This document shows positions 38,878 to 47,926 of a stretch of DNA of 64,000 nucleotides, one piece after another (position 1 is the first letter of the stretch; each line of letters opens with the position of its first letter). Under the pieces are notes generated by a model, which was given only the letters and a program-made list of their open reading frames with translations, was not told the origin of the DNA and did no database searches. A program made the translations under genes and the position numbers. Source of the DNA: Gammaproteobacteria bacterium (lineage in GTDB: Bacteria > Pseudomonadota > Gammaproteobacteria > S012-40); contig JAOUMY010000002.1 of NCBI GenBank assembly GCA_029881255.1, positions 458,841 through 522,840 of the forward strand. The letters are read 5' to 3'.

Positions 38878-40968
38878 GCAGCGTAGCAAACCGTAGTCAT
38901 ACTCGCCATTAAAACTCTCGTAGACAGGCTTGAGGCGATCGTCCTCGGACATTTCAATTGCATAAATGATTTCCTGCATCACGTCTTTGTCTATCGGCAA
39001 GACATCCAGAGGATTAAGCAATCCGGCTTCGATAGCGTCTGCAAGGTGATTGTAAACCGTCGACACAGTAAGCTTGCGATGTTTGGCGATTGCTTCGGCA
39101 TCCATGTCTTGAGTCAACATAAATAAAGTTTCATTGACCGTGTCGCTCAGCTTGTTATTGAGCAAATCGGGCAATGGAAACTCTTGGACTACTTTTAAAA
39201 ACACTTCACCATAGCGTTGCAGTTTTTGTTCGCCAACACCACTGATAAAACGCATCGCCTCGAGATTCAAAGGCCGCAAGCGTGCCATCGATTGCAGGGT
39301 CTGGTCATGAAAAATAATATACGGCGGCACACCGTTTTGTTGGGCCAATTCGCGGCGTTTTTCGCGCAACGCATTAAACAAATCCTCATCCATGACGCGC
39401 ATAGCCGATGTTTTCTTTTCCTCACGCTCCTTGCGTGCCACCGGTGTCACTGATTGTCGCAATTGCAAGGTTTCCTCGCCGCGCAATAGGCCGCGTGCCT
39501 GTTCGGTCAGAAAGATCGCGCCGTGTCGATGCATGTCGGCGGCGATATAACCCTTAGCAATTAGCTGGCGAAACACGCTGCGCCAATCTGTTGCGTTGAG
39601 TTCCTTGCCGATGCCAAAAGTCGATAACTTATCATGCGCGTTTTGTTGTATGCGCTGATCGTCTTTACCTGTCAGGACATCGATCACATAGTTCACACCA
39701 AAGCGTTGTCCGGTACGGTAAATACAGGAAAGTGCCTTGCGTGACGCCTCGGTTGCATCCCAGGTCTGCGGAGGACTCAGACACACATCGCAGTTACCAC
39801 AAGGTTCGCTGCGCTTCTCTCCGAAATACGCCAGCAAAATCTGACGTCGACAAGTCGTTGCTTCACATAAACCGATTAATGCTTCGAGTTTGTGATGGGT
39901 CACCTGCTTGAACTGCTGCGCCGCATCGCTATCTTCTATCATTTGTCGCAACAGAATTAAATCCTGAAGACTATAGTTCAGCCACGCATTAGCAGGCTCA
40001 CCGTCACGACCGGCACGACCGGTTTCCTGGTAATAGGCTTCTATTGTCTTGGGCAGGTTGAGATGCGCGACAAAGCGCACATCGGGTTTGTCGATGCCCA
40101 TTCCAAAGGCGATGGTGGCGACGACGATCACACTGTCCTCACGCAAAAAACGTTGCTGATTTCGCTGTCTAATCTCTGCCGATAGACCGGCGTGATATGG
40201 CAAGGCGACCCGCCCCTTGCTGCTCAACCATTGCGCGACTTCTTCCACACGTTTACGTGAAAGACAATAAATGATTCCCGCGTCGTCCGCGTGTTGTTGC
40301 TGAATAAACTGCCACAGGCGCTCGCGCGCATTTTGTGCGTCGCTGATGGCGTAATGAATATTTGGTCGATCAAAACTATTGACGAAAACCTGGGCATCTT
40401 CCAGTGCCAACTGCGATACGATTTCTTCGCGCGTGCGCGGATCGGCTGTCGCTGTTAAGGCTACACGTGGCACATCAGGAAAGCGCTGATGCAAGATACT
40501 GAGCTGTTGATAGTCTTTACGGAAATCGTGTCCCCACTGAGACACACAATGGGCTTCATCAATGGCAAAGAGTGCGACCCGTGTGCGCGACAAAATATCC
40601 AGCATACGCGAACTCATCAGGCGCTCTGGCGCAATATACAGCAGCTTTAAGTCGCCATTGAGCAAAGCACTAATGGTTTGGTTTTGTGTTTCATTGTCCA
40701 ATGTAGAGTTGAGATAGGCAGCGGAAATTCCCAGTTGTCTGAGTGCCTCCACTTGATCCTGCATCAAAGCAATGAGAGGTGAAATCACCACACCGGTGCC
40801 CTCACGCATTAGCGACGGAATCTGATAGCAGAGTGACTTACCACCACCCGTCGGCATCAATACCAGCGCGTCCCCGCCTTGCGCCAGTTGTTCAATAATC
40901 GCCTGCTGATGGTGTCGAAAGGCTTCGTAGCCGAAGGTCTGGTTTAGTATTGTTATGGCCTGTTGCAT
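38860..40968 (-). CDS. recQ: ATP-dependent DNA helicase RecQ
   Basis: 702 residues from the ATG at 40968 (MQQAITILNQTFGYEAFR). The longer open frame upstream overlaps the preceding gene and is not homologous. The helicase core has MPTGGGKSLCYQ, IDEAHCVSQWGHDFR and AFGMGIDKPDVRF. The zinc-binding RQC region has C-rich CRRQILLAYF...CGNCDVC, and an HRDC domain follows (about 520-600). The C-terminal extra 100 residues (RKLTVSTVYNHLADAIEAG) are an HTH-like domain found in longer RecQ proteins. It unwinds DNA in recombination and fork repair. Confidence 0.96.
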   Translation of the reverse strand: MQQAITILNQTFGYEAFRHHQQAIIEQLAQGGDALVLMPTGGGKSLCYQIPSLMREGTGVVISPLIALMQDQVEALRQLGISAAYLNSTLDNETQNQTISALLNGDLKLLYIAPERLMSSRMLDILSRTRVALFAIDEAHCVSQWGHDFRKDYQQLSILHQRFPDVPRVALTATADPRTREEIVSQLALEDAQVFVNSFDRPNIHYAISDAQNARERLWQFIQQQHADDAGIIYCLSRKRVEEVAQWLSSKGRVALPYHAGLSAEIRQRNQQRFLREDSVIVVATIAFGMGIDKPDVRFVAHLNLPKTIEAYYQETGRAGRDGEPANAWLNYSLQDLILLRQMIEDSDAAQQFKQVTHHKLEALIGLCEATTCRRQILLAYFGEKRSEPCGNCDVCLSPPQTWDATEASRKALSCIYRTGQRFGVNYVIDVLTGKDDQRIQQNAHDKLSTFGIGKELNATDWRSVFRQLIAKGYIAADMHRHGAIFLTEQARGLLRGEETLQLRQSVTPVARKEREEKKTSAMRVMDEDLFNALREKRRELAQQNGVPPYIIFHDQTLQSMARLRPLNLEAMRFISGVGEQKLQRYGEVFLKVVQEFPLPDLLNNKLSDTVNETLFMLTQDMDAEAIAKHRKLTVSTVYNHLADAIEAGLLNPLDVLPIDKDVMQEIIYAIEMSEDDRLKPVYESFNGEYDYGLLRCVQASL

Positions 40969-41014
40969 AGGACTGGATAATAGCACAGTCCTCGGCCAGG
41001 CAGCCGCCAGAAAG

Positions 41015-42097
41015 TTACCAATGTAGCGGTATGGAAAATCCCAGATTGGCGACAGCGCTATGTGTTTTATCAAGTTCGCTATGGTCGGCGGCGATGGCGA
41101 GATGCCAGTACTTTCCGCGCACCGACAGCTGATAGGCACCCGCGCCCCATATTCTCGACAGTACCAGTTGTGTGTTGCCTATTTTGTAACCAATTCCCGT
41201 ATCCAGATAGGTTTGATATCGTATGGTGAAAATTTGACCAGTTGCAAGAAAACCCATGCGGCTAGCATAGGTACTGGATAACCGTATACGGGGGCGCAAC
41301 TGCTGCGTCACGCGCTGATGCGATTCCTTTCCGGACATGACCGGCTGATAATATTGATAGCCGTTTTCGTCATAGCGTTTGACAGACGAATCCGCGCTGG
41401 CCTGCGTATGTGGCGCTTCCGGCCAAACAATAAAACCTAATGCATCCTGAACCGCGAATTCGATATCCAGCTGTGACAGGGGTTTCCAGCGCACTGTTAC
41501 ATCTGTCGCTACTCCCCATCCTGTCGGCCCCTGCACCGGACGATCGAACAAATAGTCTTCGCTATAGCTATAGTCAACGTCGAAGTTAAAGTCATAATCA
41601 GGCGCGGTGAGACTGCTGACTTCGCCACGCATGCTGCCAAGCGTAACAAAATGTGCCCGTAGCAAACTCACGCCAATATCAAAAGACAAATTCTTTTTCA
41701 CGTGCATGCGACGAAACCCTCGCACACCGAAGGCGCGAAACTGGTTTATCTCCATAGCCAAGGTATAAGTACGACCATCCTCTAAAGGAAGACGATTTTT
41801 TACATTGAAAAAAAAGTCGATGGTGTCAGGGTGATACTTTGCCTGAATGTCGTAACGATACAAAAACGCATAGCCTGCGTCGCCGATACGCACACCATTT
41901 TCAATTTCCAACAAACCTTCAGAGAATTCGCCTGTCTGATGGTCGGATTGCCACTTTTTTGAAATAAAAGAAAGAGGCACAGCCTCGCTATTGGCAAACC
42001 CCTGCTGCTCAAGATACAAACTTGCGGGAGATGCAAAAGCAAAGGCGTTCGCAAACATACAGAAAAAAGAGAAAAGATAAACAAAAAGAGGACGCAT
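41015..42097 (-). CDS. Outer-membrane beta-barrel protein of unknown function
   Basis: 360 residues from the ATG at 42097 (a TTG one codon upstream is less likely). A signal peptide ends near FAFASPA. The mature chain is rich in alternating aromatic strands (YAFLYRYDIQAKY, FNFDVDYSYSEDYLF, VTVRWKPLSQLDIEFAV) and ends in Trp (SIPLHW), as barrel proteins do. I do not recognise the family. It lies 48 nt after a large lipoprotein gene and 46 nt before recQ, all in one direction, so the three may share a transcript. Confidence 0.7.
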   Translation of the reverse strand: MRPLFVYLFSFFCMFANAFAFASPASLYLEQQGFANSEAVPLSFISKKWQSDHQTGEFSEGLLEIENGVRIGDAGYAFLYRYDIQAKYHPDTIDFFFNVKNRLPLEDGRTYTLAMEINQFRAFGVRGFRRMHVKKNLSFDIGVSLLRAHFVTLGSMRGEVSSLTAPDYDFNFDVDYSYSEDYLFDRPVQGPTGWGVATDVTVRWKPLSQLDIEFAVQDALGFIVWPEAPHTQASADSSVKRYDENGYQYYQPVMSGKESHQRVTQQLRPRIRLSSTYASRMGFLATGQIFTIRYQTYLDTGIGYKIGNTQLVLSRIWGAGAYQLSVRGKYWHLAIAADHSELDKTHSAVANLGFSIPLHW

Positions 42098-42147
42098 CAA
42101 TGTTTTTCAGTTACTCGATTAATCGAGACGACTTTTCCATTAGTCTT

Positions 42148-44472
42148 CTAAAAACTCTCCAGGCTTCCATCGCTATAACGAAGTAATGGGCCCAATGCTG
42201 TATTGCTAATACCGGCGACCTGAGCACCTCTAACCAGCACGCTTCCCGATACAAGCTCTCCGCTACTTCTGTCCAGGCTCGCCAACATGACGGCACCAGA
42301 ACGATTAGCAATTCGAATAGTGCCCGAACTTCCAAATTGAGTAAAGGACAGATATTCATTGCCATAACGAATATTCAACGACCTGTCGGTGCCGAGTACA
42401 GGCGACTGCCTCATGTCGGCCTTGACTTCTACTTGCTGCCAATTTGCGTAGTCTGCATTTTGCGCATCGGGTACCAATAGATTGGCGACAAAACTGGCGC
42501 GTATTGCGAAGTCCTCGGTTTGTGCAGTAGTAACTCCATCGCCTAGATAGTTATAAAAGAGGCGGCCATTAAAGTGCTGTAGGCTTGTACCAGACCGAAA
42601 CGTTTCCAAGATACCTTGCACTGCGATGCTATCGACGGTTGGCAATCGTGTCTCTTGCGTATACCAGCGCAATCGCATATCCATAACGACCTTATCGAGA
42701 GACATTGTTTCAGCCGTATTCGTATTTACTATACTTGCACTCAGCATCGCATCATTCAAAGCAAGAGATATAGGACGTCTGGCACCTGTTTTAGCATCAA
42801 TACCGATTACAAACTCCGCTGAACTCGCATCAACGGAAAGCGTCTTGTCTACACCCTCAACTGTTAACAATAGCGACAACGGTACAGTTTCATAATTGCA
42901 AGATGTGCAACTGGTGGATACTCCAACACCTAACACCAGGCTGACAGGTCCCATGCCGTCAATCATACCCTGGTGCAATTCGATCACCTGTTGCTGATTG
43001 GTGTTCGTTATGCTGACAATACCACTAAGCGCAAGATCATCTGCAAAATAGTTTTCAGGATCGGCGCCGATGTCGTAGCTCACATCAGACGTCGAGGAAA
43101 GCATATTCAACATCGCGGCGCTAAGTGCACCTATACGAGAATATGTATGACTCAATTGGCCGACGACGGTCTTAAAACGCGATTTGAGATTGTTCACATC
43201 AATCTCATTTCCGGAACCGTTTAACAACACCTGTCCAAAGTATCTCTGGTTTTCATTCCAGACATGGCCAAACGTGCGCACCGTCGACACAAGGCGCTTG
43301 GCAGAATCCACTTCATCGACAATTCCAAGCACCAACTCGGGTTCAGGTGATGTCGACGTCTTAGCGGTTTGCGCAGATTCATCATTGGGGGCAACATCGG
43401 GTGTGTAGTCTCTGACCAAGGAATCTTCAGTATTCGTCGGGAGTATTTGTTCCGGCGAGGCCTGGTCAGCAATATTCAACTTTGCCAAACCCGCATCCGC
43501 GACTTCGATAACATCGGATAGATTGATATCAGCATGGTATAACTCTAAAGCTTTCGCTTCTTCTTTTATGCCTTCGAGCAAATCCTGTACGGATAGATTG
43601 TTGGACTTGGCGTATAACTTGATTTCGCCCTGATTCCGAAGAAATTCACTACTGTAGAAGATCATCGATTCGGAAAGATTTTTCGGCTTTCTTAGACCTA
43701 ACATCAGGGATGCAGAGGGCGGCATGCTATTCACAAACATGGCCTGAGGATTCTGTAATGTTGCGGCCTGCGTGTTTGTTTCAAAATTCCGAAACATTTG
43801 CCGTGCGACTGAGGCCTGCAACAAGCTCATAAGCGTTGCACGAGCATTTTCGCCGTTGAGATGCTGGAGAAGCTGTTGTCGATCGGCGAGATCAATTAGA
43901 TTCGCGTGTAAAACATCGTCTCCGGCACCAATGACATCAAGCTGTTGTAACAGGTCGGTGACTTTGGCGTTGGCCTTCGCCACGCTGATAGCATCGACCA
44001 CACCAGTTTCTTCTCGTCCAATATACTGCAAATACTGGCTGGCAAGATGTGAGAAAAAATGAACATTCGCCGTATTGTGGCCCGCATTTATCGCCGGAAT
44101 AACGGCCTGTATCTCAAATGCTTCTGGAAGCTGAAGTTGTTCACCAAATTCAACGCGATTTCCGTCTGCATTTGAACACCCCAATTGTGTATCACAATAC
44201 ATGGTCGTATCAGTGTTTGAACGCACCTGCACTAAGACGGGTTCCGCAACAGGCTCGTCGAAAACGATTTCATAAAACCCGTTTTGGTCGGTAGTACCTG
44301 AACCGATCGGGGTACGTACGCCATCCGTATTTAGGCTGAAAACAGTGACGACTGCCTGGCTTAGAATTCCCTTAACCGCCTTCCCCGAGAGACGCACACT
44401 TTCCTTTTGCCCCGCACCACAGGCGCTGAGCAGCAGAAAAATCAGCAATAAACAAATACGTTGCAGGCTCAT
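42148..44472 (-). CDS. Large lipoprotein of unknown function with N-terminal CNA-B/carboxypeptidase-like domain
   Basis: 774 residues. The lipoprotein signal ends LLSAC (Cys18). The first domain (about 25-105, VRLSGKAVKGILSQAVVTVFSL, GTTDQNGFYEIVFDEP) looks like the beta-sandwich carboxypeptidase-regulatory or CNA-B fold common in surface proteins. The remaining 650 residues are acidic and low in recognisable motifs, with two CxxxxxC-like pairs (YCDTQLGC; SCTSC). It probably sits at the outer membrane next to the barrel encoded downstream. Confidence 0.7.
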   Translation of the reverse strand: MSLQRICLLLIFLLLSACGAGQKESVRLSGKAVKGILSQAVVTVFSLNTDGVRTPIGSGTTDQNGFYEIVFDEPVAEPVLVQVRSNTDTTMYCDTQLGCSNADGNRVEFGEQLQLPEAFEIQAVIPAINAGHNTANVHFFSHLASQYLQYIGREETGVVDAISVAKANAKVTDLLQQLDVIGAGDDVLHANLIDLADRQQLLQHLNGENARATLMSLLQASVARQMFRNFETNTQAATLQNPQAMFVNSMPPSASLMLGLRKPKNLSESMIFYSSEFLRNQGEIKLYAKSNNLSVQDLLEGIKEEAKALELYHADINLSDVIEVADAGLAKLNIADQASPEQILPTNTEDSLVRDYTPDVAPNDESAQTAKTSTSPEPELVLGIVDEVDSAKRLVSTVRTFGHVWNENQRYFGQVLLNGSGNEIDVNNLKSRFKTVVGQLSHTYSRIGALSAAMLNMLSSTSDVSYDIGADPENYFADDLALSGIVSITNTNQQQVIELHQGMIDGMGPVSLVLGVGVSTSCTSCNYETVPLSLLLTVEGVDKTLSVDASSAEFVIGIDAKTGARRPISLALNDAMLSASIVNTNTAETMSLDKVVMDMRLRWYTQETRLPTVDSIAVQGILETFRSGTSLQHFNGRLFYNYLGDGVTTAQTEDFAIRASFVANLLVPDAQNADYANWQQVEVKADMRQSPVLGTDRSLNIRYGNEYLSFTQFGSSGTIRIANRSGAVMLASLDRSSGELVSGSVLVRGAQVAGISNTALGPLLRYSDGSLESF

Positions 44473-44670
44473 GGTCTCCCTCGGGAATAGCTGACTGAAT
44501 CTTGATGTATTGTTGGTTATTTGCGAGGAAGAACAGTAAACAGGATGGGGATTAATGGGGCATTATCTGGGGATGACAAAAACGTGTAGCAGTTTATAGC
44601 AGCAGAAGAGGCAACATAGGTAATGGGCGTATGCTGCCTACACAAACGCCCATTACACAGAAATTAACGA

Positions 44671-45249
44671 CTAAAATAGGTAGCCTAGACTCAGGCCGAT
44701 ATGGATACCACTACCATACGCCAAATCCATAACTTGCTGCATGGTCTGACTGGGCGAGCCCGATACCACATTTACATTGTTATCTACCAATAGTTGAGCG
44801 TAGCCAATAGATAGTGTGGTGAGAAATCCGCCTTGGGTAGCGATCTCTACACCCCCAACGAGTTGCGCGAACGGCGATGCATCCATTGTTATGTCCACAG
44901 TTTGATTCGTCTCGGAATCAGGAAGACTCACCACTACACCTGAGGTTCCAGTGCCATAAGAAATTCCTGCACCAATGAATGGTGTTGTTTGCCCTTTGGA
45001 AAACAATTGGCGATAGCGCAAGCCACCTTTCCAGCCAACACTGCTTAGGCCGAATCCGGCATCAAAAACCGAATAGGGTGAAATATATTTGTGAAAGATC
45101 GGTCCAAAGCCGACCAGGCCATTCCAACCCAGCTCCAGACTCAGCCCTGAACTGCGTTTTTCCCTGAAAGCTTCGCCTTCGGCCAGGGCGCTGCCCGCAA
45201 CCAGTAAAAGTGACAAAGCCAAGATACACTTTTTAATTGGATGATACAT
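44671..45249 (-). CDS. Outer-membrane beta-barrel-like protein
   Basis: 192 residues. The signal peptide is cleaved after ALA (about residue 23). The mature chain has strand-like repeats with Gly and aromatic residues (LELGWNGLVGFGPIF, VGWKGGLRYRQLF, PFIGAGISYGTGT) and a C-terminal Phe (SLGYLF), consistent with a small barrel. No named family is recognised. It is transcribed alone: 198 nt separate it from the lipoprotein gene downstream, where I saw no further gene. Confidence 0.7.
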   Translation of the reverse strand: MYHPIKKCILALSLLLVAGSALAEGEAFREKRSSGLSLELGWNGLVGFGPIFHKYISPYSVFDAGFGLSSVGWKGGLRYRQLFSKGQTTPFIGAGISYGTGTSGVVVSLPDSETNQTVDITMDASPFAQLVGGVEIATQGGFLTTLSIGYAQLLVDNNVNVVSGSPSQTMQQVMDLAYGSGIHIGLSLGYLF

Positions 45250-45503
45250 AACACTTCCTTTTTTTAAGTATTTTGAACGGGAAGCGTAACATTTAACTCA
45301 CTCTAAATTCAAATCTAACACGTTGTTATTATGGTTTTTCAGGAACAAAAGCTAATCCCAAGACTTTCCCCACTTAAACAATCACCTGCGGCCAGAATAT
45401 TTCAAGCTGTGTAACTTTGTCACATACATTGCTGACAATCGGACTATTCTGGTAATCAGGTAAATGGTATGCGTCGTCTGCCCCTTGTAAAAGGAGGAAT
45501 GAC

Positions 45504-45764
45504 ATGAATACGAAACGTTGTGATAGTTGTGGTTATATTGGAAAACCGACACATGATGAATATAGCAGTCTGCTGCTTGATATGTTTGCATGGTCGTTCT
45601 CTTTCATCTTGGCTGGCATTACCGGGATTATTCCGCTGGTGGTGATTGGCCCCTTGTTCTCGCTCTGGCATGCGGTAACCTTTCGGTCGCATCGCTGTCC
45701 CGAATGCGGTAATTGTGACATGCACAGTCTCCCTTCCAATCGGCAAATCCCTCGATCTCAGTAG
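45504..45764 (+). CDS. Small zinc-ribbon membrane protein (LITAF-like arrangement)
   Basis: 86 residues behind a strong AAAAGGAGG Shine-Dalgarno. An N-terminal CDSCG (Cys6, Cys9) and a C-terminal HRCPECGNC (Cys65, Cys68, Cys71) flank a hydrophobic stretch of about 30 residues (29-57). A zinc ribbon split by a membrane-inserting hairpin is the layout of the eukaryotic LITAF domain; similarity is by layout only. It is followed by a good terminator. The function is unknown. Confidence 0.7.
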   Translation: MNTKRCDSCGYIGKPTHDEYSSLLLDMFAWSFSFILAGITGIIPLVVIGPLFSLWHAVTFRSHRCPECGNCDMHSLPSNRQIPRSQ

Positions 45765-45772
45765 CCGAGCCT

Positions 45773-45799
45773 TGGGGGACTATGAGTCCCCCATTTTTT
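45773..45799 (+). terminator. Terminator of the zinc-ribbon protein gene
   Basis: Stem TGGGGGAC / GTCCCCCA (45773-45780 and 45786-45793) with loop TATGA, followed by six T. Confidence 0.92.
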
Positions 45800-45951
45800 A
45801 CTCATCATCATGAGTTATTCTCTTCAACGAAACGCCACAACGAGCACTAAGTTTCTTTCGCAAACGATGTTAAGATCGCCCCTCGCTCACAGATTCGTAT
45901 ATTCTTCGTTTTCGGATTAATATAAACCTGAATGTTCAGCCGAGGTTTGCT

Positions 45952-46560
45952 ATGAGTTTGCAAGATATCGTGTATCGCCAATTCAAACAGCCCAGCGGCT
46001 GGCTAGGGTGGCTCGCGGGACGCATAATGGCGAACCGTTCCTCAAACATTGAGCGAAACCTGTGGTTGCTTGAATTGTTGGATTTACAGGAAGACAATAA
46101 TGTCCTGGAAATCGGCTTTGGTCCCGGCATCGCCATCGAAGCAGCACTTAAAAAAGTGACACGTGGAAATGTTATCGGCGTCGATCATTCACGCACGATG
46201 TTTGCCCAGGCCACGCGACGTAACGAGAAAGGCATAGCCGAAAAGCGCGCTCAGCTCTATATTGGCGATGTTGCCATGGCACGCGCAGCGAAGCTGCACT
46301 TCGATTACATCTATTCATCTAACGTCGTGCAATTCTGGAATGACCCAGTTACGGTCTTTCGCTCTCTCAAGCAATTACTCAAACCCGGAGGCATAATAGC
46401 AACTCTCTATATGCCAAGTCACCGTGGCGCTACCAACGCGGATGCAATTGCAATGGGGGATAATATTGTGAACTGGGCTTGTGAAGCGGGATTTGAACAG
46501 ATCAAAACAGAGAGTAAAGATTTTAGTGGTAAGACTACGATGTGCGTTTTGTGTTCTTAA
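45952..46560 (+). CDS. Class I SAM-dependent methyltransferase
   Basis: 202 residues. The SAM motif VLEIGFGPGIAIEAAL (about residue 50), the acidic loop VIGVDHSRTMFAQA and the late KQLLKPGGIIATLYMP are those of UbiE/type-11 methyltransferases. It starts with ATG behind GAGG. No neighbour indicates the substrate; the gene appears monocistronic. Confidence 0.85.
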   Translation: MSLQDIVYRQFKQPSGWLGWLAGRIMANRSSNIERNLWLLELLDLQEDNNVLEIGFGPGIAIEAALKKVTRGNVIGVDHSRTMFAQATRRNEKGIAEKRAQLYIGDVAMARAAKLHFDYIYSSNVVQFWNDPVTVFRSLKQLLKPGGIIATLYMPSHRGATNADAIAMGDNIVNWACEAGFEQIKTESKDFSGKTTMCVLCS

Positions 46561-46763
46561 ATATTTTTCGCTCTATTTGTTGTTTAGATGTATCTCATAA
46601 CATGTAAATGCTCGATATTTTTATAAAATGTGAAAACATCTCGTCAGCGATTACAACAGTGTAATTGGACAGCCCTGAATTTACGCCTAAATAGAATTAA
46701 CTCAGGCGCATTATTTTCCAGCTACGACGTCCGGAATAAGTTAAATCTAAAACTTCGGATATT

Positions 46764-47732
46764 TCACGAGAAAACCCGTTTTTTTTCAGTTTTCATGTGG
46801 TTTGCATCGAACAACATGCTGATGCAACTAATATCGCACTCAGCCACGGCACGAGCGATCAAATCAATAACCTGTGGTCGAGGAAATCCCTTTCTCCATG
46901 CCAGCGCCACTCTACGATGAGGCTTAATATCCGAAAATCGTCGTATCGTCAGTAGACGTTGAGCATATTTTTCTGCACACGCGGCGGTCGCAGGCAAGAT
47001 GGTTACACCAACACCACTCGCAACCATATATCGAATCGTTTCTAACGAGCCACCTTCCAATGTGTTCTGCAAATCTATATTTTCGGCCATGCTGTGAAAA
47101 CACTTTGGACAGATTTCCAGTACCTGCTCACGAAAACAATGTTGCGGTCCGAGTAGTAACACCGTCTCTTTCGAAATGTCGTCTATGCTTACCATGGTTT
47201 GATTGCTAAGTGTATGCGCCGTAGGTAACAAGGCAACAAAGGGTTCTTCATATAGACTTACGCTTTCCAGTCCAGGCTCATCGAATGGCTCAGAAAGAAT
47301 CGCAACGTCGATATCACCATGGTACAAACGAGCGATTAGATTATGAGTGAAGTTTTCTTCTATCAACAACGGCAAGTCGGGAAACAAATCCTGGATCACA
47401 GGTATCAGACCAGGAAAAAGATAGGGGCCAATAGTATAAATAGCACCTATTCTCACTGGCATCTTCAAAGGATCACGATTTCGTTTGACAATATCTTTGA
47501 TCGCATTGACTTCGCGCAGCGCCTTTTCGGCCTGATCGACGACTTGACGCCCTAACGGCGTAACGGTTATCTCCTTCGGTCCGCGCTCGAACAAAATAGC
47601 ATCGAGTTCGTCTTCCAGTTTCTTGATTCCCAGGCTTAGTGTAGGCTGACTAACAAAACATGCCCTGGCAGCCTTGCCAAAATGCCTCTCTTTTGCGACA
47701 GCGAGAATATACCTCAACTCGGTGAGCGTCAT
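46764..47732 (-). CDS. oxyR: Hydrogen peroxide-inducible regulator OxyR
   Basis: 322 residues. The LysR-type N-terminal HTH (LTELRYILAVAKERHFGKAA, FVSQPTLSLGIKKLE) is followed by a substrate-binding domain with the redox pair Cys199 and Cys208, in the sequence HCFREQVLEIC with the same numbering and spacing as E. coli OxyR. An AAGGGA Shine-Dalgarno precedes the ATG. Oxidation by peroxide would form the disulfide and change DNA binding. It diverges from the phosphoesterase-cytochrome operon across a 194-nt gap, where it may control that operon as well as itself. Confidence 0.92.
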   Translation of the reverse strand: MTLTELRYILAVAKERHFGKAARACFVSQPTLSLGIKKLEDELDAILFERGPKEITVTPLGRQVVDQAEKALREVNAIKDIVKRNRDPLKMPVRIGAIYTIGPYLFPGLIPVIQDLFPDLPLLIEENFTHNLIARLYHGDIDVAILSEPFDEPGLESVSLYEEPFVALLPTAHTLSNQTMVSIDDISKETVLLLGPQHCFREQVLEICPKCFHSMAENIDLQNTLEGGSLETIRYMVASGVGVTILPATAACAEKYAQRLLTIRRFSDIKPHRRVALAWRKGFPRPQVIDLIARAVAECDISCISMLFDANHMKTEKKRVFS

Positions 47733-47926
47733 TTAAATTCCCTTTGTTTACTGATCCATTCTAATGCCCGAAAGCCATTTATAGTCATTGTATTTTTCAA
47801 TCATCTTATTTGAAAGAATCTATTTCAACAACTTGTTCCGATATTCAATACTTGGAATAGCGAAAATTAGCGTTTTTGTTGAGTTGAACAACATTGCAAG
47901 CTCACGCAAGACCACTGGAGGAAAAC

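Noticed and set aside
40969..41139. 57-residue N-terminal extension of RecQ
   Set aside because: Not homologous to RecQ and overlaps the upstream barrel gene; the ATG at 40968 fits the family.
47733..47926. OxyR operator in the divergent gap
   Set aside because: ATAG and CTAT half-sites occur but not with the full four-element spacing; not convincing by eye.
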